The notes under the pieces were generated by a model. The model was not told the origin of the DNA, searched no databases, and worked only from the letters and a program-made list of their open reading frames with translations. From Clostridium sp. AM30-24 (GTDB lineage Bacteria > Bacillota > Clostridia > Lachnospirales > Lachnospiraceae): a DNA stretch of 45,873 bases. Positions 7,937-16,557 of the stretch are shown here, one piece after another. The stretch spans positions 1 through 45,873 of the forward strand of contig NZ_QUJB01000022.1 in assembly GCF_003480435.1 (NCBI RefSeq). The letters are read 5' to 3'. The translations under genes were made by a program, and so were the position numbers. Within the stretch, counting starts at the first letter, position 1. Every line of letters begins with the position of its first letter.

Positions 7937-9019
7937 TCAGATTCTATCACAGATCAGATTTCCCATCTCGGTGGTTCCGACCTGCTTTTTGCCCTCGTCC
8001 ATAATATCAACGGTGCGGTAGCCCTCTGCGAGAACCTTTCTGACCGCATCCTCGATGGCATCTGCTTCCTTGTCAAGGTCGAAGGAGAAGCGAAGCATCA
8101 TCGCTGCGGAGAGGATCGTCGCAATCGGATTTGCAATGTCTTTGCCTGCGATATCCGGTGCGGAGCCATGGCTCGGCTCGTAGAGACCGAATTTGCTCTC
8201 ATTTAAGCTTGCGGAGGACAGCATTCCGATGGATCCGGTGATCATGCTTGCCTCGTCAGATAAGATGTCACCAAACATATTCTCCGTTAAGATCACATCG
8301 AACTGACGCGGGTTCATAACGAGCTGCATCGCGCAGTTGTCGACTAACATATTTTCAAGCGTGACTTCCGGGTAGTCCTTTGCGACTTCCGCGACAACTT
8401 TTCTCCAGAGTCTGGAGGAGTCAAGTACATTTGCCTTGTCGACGCTTGTGACTTTCTTCTTTCTCTTCATGGCGATCTCGAATGCCTTGATCGCTACGCG
8501 GCGGATCTCCTTCTCACTGTAAACAAGAGTGTCCGTTGCCTGCTCCACACCATTTACAGTCTCTGTGTGGCGTTCACCAAAGTAAAGGCCGCCTGTCAGC
8601 TCCCGGACGATGACCATGTCGAAGCCGTCACCGATGATCTCCTGCTTTAACGGGCATGCCCCTGCAAGGTCATTGTAGAGATAGGCCGGGCGGATGTTCG
8701 CGAACAGATTTAAGCCTTTGCGGATTGCGAGAAGTCCTGCCTCCGGTCTTAAGTTCGGGGCAACATCGTACCAGCGGGAGTTGCCGACATTTCCGCCGAC
8801 TGCGCCGAGAAGGACCGCATCGCTCTTCTTTGCTGTCTCCAGAGCCTCGTCTGTCAGCGGTACACCATATGTATCAATGGAGATCCCGCCCATGAGGACC
8901 TCCTCATAGTTGAAATTATGGCCATATTTCTGACCGACTTTATCTAAAACTTTCTTTGCTTCCCTCACGATTTCCGGACCGATCCCATCACCGGAGATCG
9001 TTGCGATTCTATATTCCAT
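7937..9019 (-). CDS. leuB: 3-isopropylmalate dehydrogenase
   Basis: A 360-residue NAD-dependent dehydrogenase. It oxidises and decarboxylates 3-isopropylmalate in leucine synthesis. Family segments include GDGIGPE (10-16), [12 protein letters not shown], the [13 protein letters not shown] metal/substrate region and [13 protein letters not shown] near the C-terminus. An upstream in-frame ATG at 9034 is part of the ribosome site itself (GGAGG), so the ATG at 9019, eight bases after GGAGG, is the start. It stands alone: leuA, leuC and leuD are not in the window. It has a good promoter, a structured leader and a strong terminator. Confidence 0.95.
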   Translation of the reverse strand: MEYRIATISGDGIGPEIVREAKKVLDKVGQKYGHNFNYEEVLMGGISIDTYGVPLTDEALETAKKSDAVLLGAVGGNVGNSRWYDVAPNLRPEAGLLAIRKGLNLFANIRPAYLYNDLAGACPLKQEIIGDGFDMVIVRELTGGLYFGERHTETVNGVEQATDTLVYSEKEIRRVAIKAFEIAMKRKKKVTSVDKANVLDSSRLWRKVVAEVAKDYPEVTLENMLVDNCAMQLVMNPRQFDVILTENMFGDILSDEASMITGSIGMLSSASLNESKFGLYEPSHGSAPDIAGKDIANPIATILSAAMMLRFSFDLDKEADAIEDAVRKVLAEGYRTVDIMDEGKKQVGTTEMGNLICDRI

Positions 9020-9040
9020 GCCTTTTTCCTCCATATACCG

Positions 9041-9084
9041 CCCGGAAATTCACGAAACGCTGCCGTCATTTCCATATTTCCGGG
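9041..9084 (-). promoter_or_regulatory. Leader hairpin before leuB
   Basis: A perfect 9-bp stem (CCCGGAAAT with ATTTCCGGG, arms 9041-9049 and 9076-9084) ends about 10 bases before the leuB ribosome site. On the plus strand it is followed by TTTTT, but no plus-strand gene precedes it. It may influence leuB translation or message stability. Confidence 0.4.
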
Positions 9085-9143
9085 TTTTTACTTTTCATAT
9101 TTGTACCGGACTAATTCCTTTTCTGTCCGATTTTCTCTTTGTA

Positions 9144-9172
9144 ATCATACTCTAATTTCTTTCAATTTTCAA
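9144..9172 (-). promoter_or_regulatory. Promoter of leuB
   Basis: TTGAAA (9167-9172) and TATGAT (9144-9149) are separated by 17 bases on the minus strand, about 125 bases upstream of the leuB start. This is a good sigma-A match. No T-box or known riboswitch is recognised in the leader. Confidence 0.65.
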
Positions 9173-9262
9173 TAAATTGGAGGAATTACTGGCATACATG
9201 TTTTCTATTATTTATATAAATCGCAGTTATACTTTAGCGTGGTTCACTCTCACTGCTTCTTT

Positions 9263-9331
9263 TCATGATAAAAGGCACATCACCCCGGAACCGATGTTTA
9301 TTCCATGACAGATGAAAAGTACCTTAATCAT
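9263..9331 (-). pseudogene. Fossil 5' end of a low-molecular-weight phosphatase gene
   Basis: After AAGGAG and an ATG at 9331 the minus strand reads MIKVLFICHG, the characteristic start and P-loop beginning of low-molecular-weight protein tyrosine phosphatases. The following CX5R loop is scrambled (expected NICRSPM is not present in frame) and a TGA ends the frame after 22 codons. Only the ribosome site and the first ten codons look intact. It is probably a gene cut off during insertion or deletion in this island. Confidence 0.5.
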
Positions 9332-9449
9332 ATATCTAAAACTCCTTGGAATTCCTGATTTTCCTTGATTTTACGCCACTAAAGTAACGAAAATGCGGTG
9401 TGCCGTTTTTCAAGCATTATGCCTTTATTATGAATGTTTTTATCAAATT

Positions 9450-9483
9450 AAAAATGGCGAAGTGCTTATCGTAACACTCCGCC
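9450..9483 (-). terminator. Terminator of the Abi gene
   Basis: A minus-strand stem GGCGGAGTG with CACTTCGCC (arms 9475-9483 and 9456-9464, one mismatch) is followed by a short U-rich run (9450-9454), 73 bases after the Abi stop. Confidence 0.6.
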
Positions 9484-9488
9484 AAAAG

Positions 9489-9522
9489 CCTAACCGGTTT
9501 GAGCAAAAAATGCTTGGTTAGG
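9489..9522. repeat. Second hairpin downstream of the Abi gene
   Basis: CCTAACC (9489-9495) pairs with GGTTAGG (9516-9522), with an inner AGCA/TGCT step and a poly-A loop. It lies between the Abi stop and its terminator. Its role is unknown. Confidence 0.5.
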
Positions 9523-9555
9523 TCTGCTTTATTATTTTATGCAGTTCTTCTGCAT

Positions 9556-10476
9556 TTATACACTTAAATGTGCTTTCCAATCCGCTGGAAGATTCATTGC
9601 TGTAAGGCTGACTACACTAATATTCTTTTGAATCAACTTATCAAACGCATCTACAAATACTGTCCACTCCTCGTCGGATGAACGCAGATACTTCATCGCC
9701 AGTAGAATTTGATACAAACCATTATGTACCGACGGCGGTGTGACTTTATCTGCATCCAGAATTTCCGGTGTCGTATGTATTGTGCGATTGTAAATTCTGG
9801 AATTATGAGCACACATATTACGCAATACTGAAACACCCTGTATCCATGAAGCAAGCATTTTCTGCGATGGATTTACCAAATTTCCTTTTTTTGATTTATA
9901 TTGGTAATTGACCGCTAATATAGAATACGAACTTCCAGTACCTGTTTTCAAATTCTTAATTATCTTCGATAGCGTACCAAATGAAAGGACTTCAACAGCT
10001 GCCCATACAGGCACCTCTCCATCATGATTGTCAAAATTGTGTTTGATAAACACATCATTAGAGCGAGCAATTTCTGACGCTACTGTAGACATATTCTGCC
10101 AATACAGTTTTTTCTCTTTAAAAATCGATGAATCTTGCAAAACAAGTGGTTCTCCATGTATAAGCAACGCTTCCACTAATCGTACTCTCAAAGCCACTTC
10201 AATCTTGGAAATCATTGGAAAAACCAAAGCAGATAATTCCTGATCAAATTGATACAACTTTAAAATATCTTCAAACTTTGTTCCCGGAACATACTTCTTT
10301 GAAGTATTATCATATAAATGGAACGAATATCCACGCAAACGATAAAATCCAACTGACTTTAATGTCTTTTCTACGTCCGCACGAGAAGTAATTACCATCC
10401 CCGCATCAATATATGATTGCACCTGCTGTGCTATTGTTAATATTTGTTTTGGATATTGATACATAAAATACCCCAT
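9556..10476 (-). CDS. AbiD/AbiF-family HEPN abortive-infection protein
   Basis: A 306-residue Abi_2-type protein. The C-terminal half carries a HEPN ribonuclease motif, R219-N-M-C-A-H224 (RX4H) in LRNMCAHNSRIYNR, the signature of AbiD/AbiF toxins. The N-terminal FYRLRGYSFHLY and VALRVRLVEAL segments are also typical. Such proteins are expected to cut RNA during phage infection. The start is uncertain: ATG 10476 or ATG 10464 (GGGG 6 bases upstream). The gene is AT-rich relative to its neighbours and lies with a tnpV remnant in an island between leuB and aguB, suggesting transfer. A consensus promoter and a hairpin RNA lie directly upstream. Confidence 0.85.
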   Translation of the reverse strand: MGYFMYQYPKQILTIAQQVQSYIDAGMVITSRADVEKTLKSVGFYRLRGYSFHLYDNTSKKYVPGTKFEDILKLYQFDQELSALVFPMISKIEVALRVRLVEALLIHGEPLVLQDSSIFKEKKLYWQNMSTVASEIARSNDVFIKHNFDNHDGEVPVWAAVEVLSFGTLSKIIKNLKTGTGSSYSILAVNYQYKSKKGNLVNPSQKMLASWIQGVSVLRNMCAHNSRIYNRTIHTTPEILDADKVTPPSVHNGLYQILLAMKYLRSSDEEWTVFVDAFDKLIQKNISVVSLTAMNLPADWKAHLSV

Positions 10477-10481
10477 AAATG

Positions 10482-10533
10482 AAAAAGTCCCACCGGGTTG
10501 CGCATGAAAACCAGAGGCGTGGTGGGTTCTGTT
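10482..10533 (-). ncRNA. Structured RNA in front of the Abi gene
   Basis: Transcription from the consensus promoter should begin near 10533. The RNA folds by CCCACC (10526-10521) with GGTGGG (10494-10489), an inner GGTT/AACC step and a possible CGC-GCG contact. It is followed by ACTTTTTC, so it can end as a small RNA just before the Abi ATG at 10476. Structured RNAs are known upstream of AbiF-type genes and act as RNA antitoxins; that this one does so is inference. Confidence 0.55.
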
Positions 10534-10539
10534 AATATT

Positions 10540-10567
10540 ATTATACAGCTTTTGAGGTTACTGTCAA
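10540..10567 (-). promoter_or_regulatory. Consensus promoter for the Abi leader RNA
   Basis: TTGACA (10562-10567) and TATAAT (10540-10545), both perfect hexamers, are 16 bases apart on the minus strand. The match is far stronger than for most genes in the window and suits constitutive, abundant transcription of the leader RNA. Confidence 0.8.
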
Positions 10568-10608
10568 GATTCCTTTTGCAAAAAATCGGCAACTTCCCAT
10601 CGTTCTTT

Positions 10609-10651
10609 GAGGTATCCATCTGTTACATATAGCGTAATAAACGGATACCTC
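10609..10651. repeat. Inverted repeat between tnpV and the Abi promoter
   Basis: GAGGTATCC (10609-10617) and GGATACCTC (10643-10651) form a perfect 9-bp stem with a further TTAC/GTAA step inside. It lies between the tnpV stop (10665) and the Abi promoter. It has no U-tract on the minus strand, so it may be a regulatory or element-end repeat rather than a terminator. Confidence 0.5.
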
Positions 10652-10664
10652 TTTATCAATCCTA

Positions 10665-11006
10665 TTATCTATATATTAACTCATTCAACATAATTTCTTC
10701 TGCACGATTGTAGATGCTTCCCATTCTCCGAATCCATTCCCACTGATTATCCTCTTTCATTTTCTCAGTTATAGACTCAGTTTCTTGCATCTGACCGATG
10801 ATGATTTGTAATCTCTCCTGCGCCTGCCCGTTTATGTCTGCAAGATAAGTCCAGAGTTGACAACACAGCACCAGGTCGTTAAACAACATTGGATTATTCT
10901 CTCTTAAATACTCTCGGTGCATTAGCCCATACTTTCCGATAGGATGTTTTTCCTCCGGTATCTTCAAATCCGGTATATAATAATCCCCAACCAGTACATA
11001 ATCCAT
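10665..11006 (-). CDS. TnpV-like transposon-encoded protein, possibly truncated
   Basis: A 113-residue homologue of TnpV, a small protein of Tn4451-type integrative elements. Diagnostic segments are VGDYYIPDL, PIGKYGLMHREYL, INGQAQERL and the ending WEWIRRMGSIYNRAEEIMLNELIY. The function of TnpV is not established. The product begins close to the VGDY motif, a few residues shorter than typical TnpV, and no ribosome site precedes its ATG. It may therefore have lost its 5' end. No recombinase or other Tn4451 gene is nearby, so it is probably the residue of an excised or decayed element. Confidence 0.75.
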   Translation of the reverse strand: MDYVLVGDYYIPDLKIPEEKHPIGKYGLMHREYLRENNPMLFNDLVLCCQLWTYLADINGQAQERLQIIIGQMQETESITEKMKEDNQWEWIRRMGSIYNRAEEIMLNELIYR

Positions 11007-11048
11007 TCATGGTATGCGCTCTATTCTTCACTGAATTTTTATGATTTC

Positions 11049-11915
11049 TTATTCGTGATACATCTCTGGTCTTCTGTCTCTGAAAAGTCCCCAGGAAAAT
11101 CTCTCGCGCTCCAGCTCGTCCAGATCAAACTCTGCTGTGATGACACCCTCGCTGTCGCGGTCCATGGACCGGATCACTTCACCGGCACCGTCCGTAATAA
11201 AGGAGGAACCGTAAAACTTCAGGGCAGATTTCTGGTTTCCGTTTGCCTCACACGGTGTCACCTCTTCAAGGCCCACACGGTTTGCCGCGATCACCGGCAT
11301 CAGATTCGACGCGGAATGTCCCTGCATGCAGCGCCTCCAGTGCGGCATACTGTCTACAGAGAGGATCGGCTCGCTGCCGATGGCTGTCGGATAAAATAAG
11401 AGTTCCGCTCCCTTTACTGCCATAAATCTTGCGGTCTCCGGGAACCACTGATCCCAGCAGATTCCGACACCGATCGTGCCGTATCGGGTCTTAAATGCCT
11501 TAAATCCGGTGTCCCCCGGTGTGAAATAGAATTTCTCCTGATAATAATGGTCGTCCGGAATATGGGTCTTTCTATAGATTCCAAGATTCGTTCCGTCCGC
11601 ATCAAGGATCGCGACGGTGTTGAACAGTCTCTTTCCGTCCTTCTCATAGAAGCTGATCGGAAGAACGACCTTGAGCTCCTCCGCGACCTTTGCGAAGTGT
11701 TTTACAGCGTCGTTTTCCTCCACCGGCTTCGCAAACTCATAGTATTCGTACTGGCGCTCCTGGCAGAAATACTGGCGCTCAAAGAGCTCCGGGAGCAGGA
11801 TGATCTGTGCGCCGTCCACCGCCGCTTCTCTCACAAGTCTCTCTGCGTTCGCGATATTTTCATTTACATTTTCTGTGCAGCGCATCTGTACCGCTGCCAC
11901 TTTTACTTTTCGCAT
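11049..11915 (-). CDS. aguB: N-carbamoylputrescine amidohydrolase
   Basis: A 288-residue nitrilase-superfamily enzyme. It hydrolyses N-carbamoylputrescine to putrescine, CO2 and ammonia. The catalytic triad is E43 (LPELFERQYF), K116 (YRKTHIP) and C153 (GICWDQWFPE). The length and the IPDDHYYQEKFYF segment fit plant and bacterial AguB. AGGAGG precedes the ATG. Agmatine deiminase (aguA) lies 165 bases upstream on the same strand, so these two consecutive enzymes of the arginine-agmatine-putrescine route are probably cotranscribed. Confidence 0.93.
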   Translation of the reverse strand: MRKVKVAAVQMRCTENVNENIANAERLVREAAVDGAQIILLPELFERQYFCQERQYEYYEFAKPVEENDAVKHFAKVAEELKVVLPISFYEKDGKRLFNTVAILDADGTNLGIYRKTHIPDDHYYQEKFYFTPGDTGFKAFKTRYGTIGVGICWDQWFPETARFMAVKGAELLFYPTAIGSEPILSVDSMPHWRRCMQGHSASNLMPVIAANRVGLEEVTPCEANGNQKSALKFYGSSFITDGAGEVIRSMDRDSEGVITAEFDLDELERERFSWGLFRDRRPEMYHE

Positions 11916-12080
11916 TTTGTATTTCCTCCTATGGGTATCCGTTTTATTGTTCCTATGTACTGTCTACATTCCAGTTCTAAATTGTTCTTTCATTTTTAAA
12001 TTTTTTGAATTGCTCCCCAGGTACACTGTCTATCCTTGTTCAATACACGTTTTCTGGTTCTATTTTCTCGTACTCTTTTT

Positions 12081-13193
12081 CTATCTTCCCTGCGGGATCT
12101 GCTGTGTGATGCAGTGGATATTTCCGCCTCCGAGAAGAATATCCCTGGCCGGGATCGGGCAGATCTTTCTTTCCGGGAAGACGGTTCCAAGAATCTCCAC
12201 CGCCGTCCTATCATGCTCATCCCCAAACTGCGGCACGACTACCCCACCGTTTGAAATATAGAAGTTTACATAACTTGCTGCCAGCCGTTCCCCAACCTCT
12301 CTCGTGTCCTCGCCGTCCTCAAACTCATAACCACCGAGGTCTTCCTCCGTCACACAGATCGGTGTCTTTGGGATTGGAAGCTTGTGAACTTTGATCTTTC
12401 TGCCCATAGCATCCGTCTCATTTTCTAAAATATCCAGACAGCTCTTCGACATGGCATACTGGGGATCATTCTCATCATCGGTCCAGCCTAAAACCACTTC
12501 GCCCGGGCGCACGAACGCGCAGATGTTATCCACATGTTCATTCGTCTCGTCATTGTAGATTCCACGTTCCAGCCAGATCACCTTTTTAGCCCCAAGGTAA
12601 GCACAGAGCTTCTTCCCGATCTCGTCCTTTGTGAGCTCCGGATTTCTTCCTCCGCTCAGAAGACACGCCTCTGTCACAAGAACCGTCCCCTCTCCGTCAG
12701 AATGGATCGAACCGCCTTCCAGAACGAAGGGGTGGGCCTCGTAGCAGTCATAGCCAAGCTCCCCACAGACTTTTTCCGCCACAAGATCGTCCTTCTCCCA
12801 GTGGGCGTAAAGTCCATCCACGGTTCCACCCCAGGCGTTGAACTCCCAGTCGATACCACGGACAGCGCCCTCCCCGTTCACCACAAAGGTCGGTGCCACA
12901 TCCCGCGCCCAGGCATCGTCGGACTCCATCCGGATCACGTGGATCCCGTGTCCCGGATTCCCGGCTAACATCTCGCGGGCATTCTCCTCCACATCCGGCT
13001 CCGCCAGCATAAAGACCTCCTCGCTCTCCGCGATGGCCCATGCCACGCGCTTGAATGCCTCTCTCGCTTTTTTCGCGCCGTAGTTCCAGCTTCCCGGACG
13101 CTTTGGCCAGATCATGATGCAGCCTCTGTGAGGTTCAAATTCTCCCGGCATGCGGAATCCATCTGCTGCCGGTATCGTATGAAGTTTATTCAT
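12081..13193 (-). CDS. aguA: Agmatine deiminase
   Basis: A 370-residue member of the guanidino-group modifying superfamily. It converts agmatine to N-carbamoylputrescine and ammonia. The nucleophile is C361 in GGGNIHCITQQIP. Substrate-binding segments include EFEPHRGCIMIWPKRPGSWNYGA near the N-terminus, ARDVAPTFVVN, the EGGSIHSDGEGT loop and WLERGIYNDETNEHVDN. The start at 13193 follows GGAAAGGA; an earlier in-frame ATG at 13223 lacks a site. It pairs with aguB downstream, taking the agmatine made by SpeA. Confidence 0.94.
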   Translation of the reverse strand: MNKLHTIPAADGFRMPGEFEPHRGCIMIWPKRPGSWNYGAKKAREAFKRVAWAIAESEEVFMLAEPDVEENAREMLAGNPGHGIHVIRMESDDAWARDVAPTFVVNGEGAVRGIDWEFNAWGGTVDGLYAHWEKDDLVAEKVCGELGYDCYEAHPFVLEGGSIHSDGEGTVLVTEACLLSGGRNPELTKDEIGKKLCAYLGAKKVIWLERGIYNDETNEHVDNICAFVRPGEVVLGWTDDENDPQYAMSKSCLDILENETDAMGRKIKVHKLPIPKTPICVTEEDLGGYEFEDGEDTREVGERLAASYVNFYISNGGVVVPQFGDEHDRTAVEILGTVFPERKICPIPARDILLGGGNIHCITQQIPQGR

Positions 13194-13302
13194 TCTACAG
13201 TTCCTTTCCTGACTTATCTTCATTAACTACTAATTATACCAATCTATCTCATGTCCATCTTCCCGCTATTCGACCCGGAAACAACTCTCACTTCCAGGTT
13301 TT

Positions 13303-13719
13303 TTACCGCCACTTTTTTATATAACCGCCTTTTTCCTGGTCACAAGGCGGAGGGCAGCCACAATCCATATTACAAGGCGGCGGACAGTCACATCTTCCTC
13401 CCGGCTCACATGGAGGCGGGCAGGGACAAAACGGCGGCTTTGGCGGCGGTGGACACGGCTTCGGGGGCTTCGGCGGCTTTTCCTTCTTCTCCTCAACCCG
13501 GACCAGAATAATATCGTCCCCGATCTGGCAGATATCCCCAAAAGGGATCACAAATTCTTTTTCCCGTCCCAGGAATCCGCAAACACAGCCCGGTCCCGGC
13601 ACAATGATCGCCAGAATCCTGCCTGTACACGGATCGACGTCCAGATCACCCACAAACCCCAGCCGTTTGCAGTCACAGACGTTGATCACTTCCCGCCTCT
13701 TCAATTCGCTCATCCGCAT
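13303..13719 (-). CDS. YlmC/YmxH-type PRC-barrel protein with Cys/Pro-rich tail
   Basis: A 138-residue protein. Residues 1-77 are a PRC-barrel of the YlmC/YmxH sporulation-linked family, opening MRMSELKRREVINVCDCKRLG and including EFVIPFGDICQIGDDIILV. The start at 13719 follows GGGAG at 8 bases. Residues 78-138 are an unusual low-complexity tail of KPPKPP, PPCEPGG and CDCPPPC-like units with many cysteines and prolines. The tail could bind metal, crosslink by disulfides in a spore layer, or be intrinsically disordered. Typical family members end soon after the barrel. It has no signal peptide. Its role is not established. Confidence 0.8.
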   Translation of the reverse strand: MRMSELKRREVINVCDCKRLGFVGDLDVDPCTGRILAIIVPGPGCVCGFLGREKEFVIPFGDICQIGDDIILVRVEEKKEKPPKPPKPCPPPPKPPFCPCPPPCEPGGRCDCPPPCNMDCGCPPPCDQEKGGYIKKWR

Positions 13720-13891
13720 AGCATCATCTCCCGGATCGAAACATTTTATGTATCTCATCAACCACAGACCTGTTATTCGCGCAGGCTGCCGTCAACCAGT
13801 CATACTCTCTATTTATAGTCTATGCTCCATTTCTTGTCCCTGAGATAAATATCCAGCATTATTTTCACTTAATTGTAATTTTTCTGAAGCT

Positions 13892-14719
13892 TTACAACTC
13901 AATATTCTCCGGCAGTTTTCCCACTGCCTTCAAAATCTTCGCCGCATTTTTCCACAGCATATCCTCTTTCTCACTGTCCGTGAAACTGCTGTCCTTAATC
14001 CTCGCAATAGCGGCTTTCTGGGTGCCATAGGGAAAATCACTGCCGTAAAGCACCCGGTTTGTTCCGAACCTGCGGATGATCTCCTCAAACTCACCGGCTT
14101 CCTCCAGCTCCGCGCTCATGGCCGTATCGATAAACACATTTTCCGGCAGATTTTCAAGATCCTCATCGGGATTTTTCATCATGCAGAAGCTTCCCATATG
14201 CGCCATGATGATCGGAATATCCGGGGCAAATTTTAAGATTTTTCGGATTCCCGACGGGTAAAGATCATAAGGGCGCACGATCCTCGCCGTCCCCATATGG
14301 ATCAGCACCGGAAATCCCAGCTCATTGATCTTTCTCCACATCTCCTCGTACTTTGGATCTTCCAGATGGACCTTCTGAAACGGCGGATGGAACTTGATCC
14401 CAGCCATCTCCATGTCCTTCAGCTTTTCCAGCTCCTCGATCACATTCTCACAGTCCGGGTGAAGGCCGCCGAATGAGATAATATTCTTTCTTGCCGCTTC
14501 CTTCGCGAACCTGTTCACCTCCCCCTGATTCTGTGGTTTCGATACCACCGGCAGGTTCACGGAGAGATCCACTCCCGCCTCCCGCATCCGCGCCAGCAGA
14601 TTTTCCCTGATCGGAAGCTTCTTAAAATCATCATTTTCATGCCCGGTGACCTCCATGGCCCGTCTCGCCAGGGCAACCGGATAGATATGGGTGTGAATGT
14701 CAATGATCCTGCAATTCAT
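13892..14719 (-). CDS. Amidohydrolase-family (amidohydrolase_2) metal-dependent hydrolase
   Basis: A TIM-barrel hydrolase of about 275 residues. Metal-site features in order are the HxH of IIDIHTHIYP near the N-terminus, GIKFHPPF, LIHMGT, the AHMG histidine and the aspartate of YGSDFPYG. The pattern fits amidohydrolase_2 enzymes, which hydrolyse or decarboxylate small carboxylic acids; the substrate is unknown. The start is uncertain between 14746 and 14719. The latter is chosen because family members begin just before the IIDIHTH strand and AGGA lies upstream. It stands alone, with no functional link to its neighbours visible. Confidence 0.8.
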   Translation of the reverse strand: MNCRIIDIHTHIYPVALARRAMEVTGHENDDFKKLPIRENLLARMREAGVDLSVNLPVVSKPQNQGEVNRFAKEAARKNIISFGGLHPDCENVIEELEKLKDMEMAGIKFHPPFQKVHLEDPKYEEMWRKINELGFPVLIHMGTARIVRPYDLYPSGIRKILKFAPDIPIIMAHMGSFCMMKNPDEDLENLPENVFIDTAMSAELEEAGEFEEIIRRFGTNRVLYGSDFPYGTQKAAIARIKDSSFTDSEKEDMLWKNAAKILKAVGKLPENIEL

Positions 14720-14893
14720 CCTTTGTTCATCCTGTCTTTCCTCCATGCGCTGTTTTCAGCTTCATGTTCCTGATTTTTTGTAAATGCTGTCAGAACTTCT
14801 TCCCACAGCACTTTATGAGCATCTATTTCTCTGCGATCCAGCACCATTTTACCATGCAGACTGTACGATTTGCAATATACAAGTAACTACAAA

Positions 14894-14923
14894 CGGCCTG
14901 ACCTCATTTCTGAAGCCAGACCG
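14894..14923 (-). terminator. Hairpin after pepV
   Basis: A minus-strand stem of about 12 bp including wobbles (arms 14912-14923 and 14894-14905) with an AGAAAU loop is followed by only TTTG. It lies 27 bases after the pepV stop. It is a weak but plausible terminator. Confidence 0.45.
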
Positions 14924-14950
14924 CTTTCATACGCTCTATCACGTAAACTC

Positions 14951-16354
14951 TTAACAGCAAAGATCCACAATCACCTGTGCAAAGATCTTCGCACTCATTG
15001 TGAGCTCGTCAACCACCGCGAACTCGTCCGGGCCATGCATGTGGTTCTCGGTCTCCGGAAGGGCAGCGCCGAAAGCAACACCGTTCTTTAAATTGTGGAC
15101 ATAGGTTCCACCGCCAATGGCGATACACTCGCCCTTTCTTCCGGAATATTTTTCATATGCGGAGAGCAGAGTCTTCACAAAATCAGAATCTGCCGGTACA
15201 TGGTGCGGCGGCTTCATTTCTTCTGTATTGAAGGAGATTCCATCTGCTTCCATTTTTTCACGGATCACATCGATGGTGTTTTCCTTTGTGGCACAGATCG
15301 GACAGCGGCTGTCAAATTCGCCCTCTAAACTTTTCTCGGAAATATCCAACATGCTGAATGCCAGTGTCAGCTCGCCAGACTCCTCATCGCTCATCTTGAT
15401 TCCAAGCGCTTCGCCGTACCAGTCACCGTGAGGCATCAGGCGGTTTAACGCGCGGACTGTCTTTACCTGTCCGCATTCCGCCAACGGAAGACGCTCGATC
15501 AGGGATAAGAGTCCTGTCAGGGCATTCTTTCCTTTCCACGGTGCCATTGCATGGCCGTTTTCGCCAGCTGCAGCGATCTTCAGGCAGCCATCCTCAGAGG
15601 ATACCGTGAACCGGATTCCAAGCTCCTCTTCCATGCTTTTTGCGAGAGTTTCTGTCTCATCTCCGTCAAGACCCTCAAATAATGCCTCTGCCGCGCCCGG
15701 AACCACATTCGTCTTCGTTCCGCTGTGGAAGGATACCATCTTCGGAAGACGGTCAGACGGCTCGAACTCTGCCGTAAAATTACCTCCGATCCGGCCTTTC
15801 TCGATATTGATCACCGGGAAGGACGCATCCGGTGAGAAGGTCATCGGAGCTTCCTTTTCCACACTGTAGTAGTGGGTGATATCGGAGCTTCCGCACTCCT
15901 CGTCAGTGCCAAGGATCAGGCGGACGTTCTTTTTCATCGGGATTCCAAGTTCATTTACGGCACGCATCGCGTAGAGGGCAGCAATTGCCGGTCCCTTATC
16001 GTCCGCGGTTCCGCGGCCATAGATCTTTCCGTCTTTTACTACCGGCTCAAAAGGTTCTGTAACGGTCCAGCCGTCTCCGGCCGGAACAACGTCCAGATGT
16101 GCCAGAATATCGAGCTGTGCCTCTTTGTCATTCATGTCAACGGTTCCAACATAGTTGTCATAGTTGTTGATGGAAAAACCGTAGCATTCCGCAATATGCA
16201 GAGCTGCACGCAGTGCCTCGGAGCACCCTTCCCCATACGGTTTTCCGATACGGTAAGACCCCTTCACACTGTTGATCCGGCAAAGAGCTCCGATGTCCTC
16301 CAGCATTTCTTTCCTGTGCGCGTCAATATACCGGCTGATCTTCTCTTTATACAT
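14951..16354 (-). CDS. pepV: PepV-like M20 family dipeptidase
   Basis: A 467-residue metallopeptidase of the PepV/Sapep group, cleaving dipeptides with two zinc ions in the cytoplasm. The metal motif is H86 and D88 (LAHLDVVPAGDGW). GRGTADDKGP supplies the bridging aspartate and GTDEECGSSD the general-base and metal glutamates; a late metal histidine is in GAALPETENHMHGPDE. The start at 16354 is set by GGAGG nine bases upstream; the frame is open further upstream but without a site. It is monocistronic by appearance. Confidence 0.9.
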   Translation of the reverse strand: MYKEKISRYIDAHRKEMLEDIGALCRINSVKGSYRIGKPYGEGCSEALRAALHIAECYGFSINNYDNYVGTVDMNDKEAQLDILAHLDVVPAGDGWTVTEPFEPVVKDGKIYGRGTADDKGPAIAALYAMRAVNELGIPMKKNVRLILGTDEECGSSDITHYYSVEKEAPMTFSPDASFPVINIEKGRIGGNFTAEFEPSDRLPKMVSFHSGTKTNVVPGAAEALFEGLDGDETETLAKSMEEELGIRFTVSSEDGCLKIAAAGENGHAMAPWKGKNALTGLLSLIERLPLAECGQVKTVRALNRLMPHGDWYGEALGIKMSDEESGELTLAFSMLDISEKSLEGEFDSRCPICATKENTIDVIREKMEADGISFNTEEMKPPHHVPADSDFVKTLLSAYEKYSGRKGECIAIGGGTYVHNLKNGVAFGAALPETENHMHGPDEFAVVDELTMSAKIFAQVIVDLCC

Positions 16355-16557
16355 AAATTTCCGCCTCCATATTTCTTTTGTTATAACCCATTTTACAGAC
16401 AGGCGGGACCGTCTCATCCCGGGCATTTCCGAGATCGTAAAGCCAGCCCCGCTTATACCATACTTATTCTGTGCGCCAGTTATTGGCTGCATGCCTGATC
16501 ACAAACCCGCACTTACGCGCTTTATTGTCTGCTTCGCAGGCGTTTCGTTCGTTTACC

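Noticed and set aside
9230..9260. Possible T-box before leuB (GTGG and CCAC-like string)
   Set aside because: The conserved T-box bulge sequence, a specifier loop and an antiterminator are missing, and it lies upstream of the promoter at 9144-9172.
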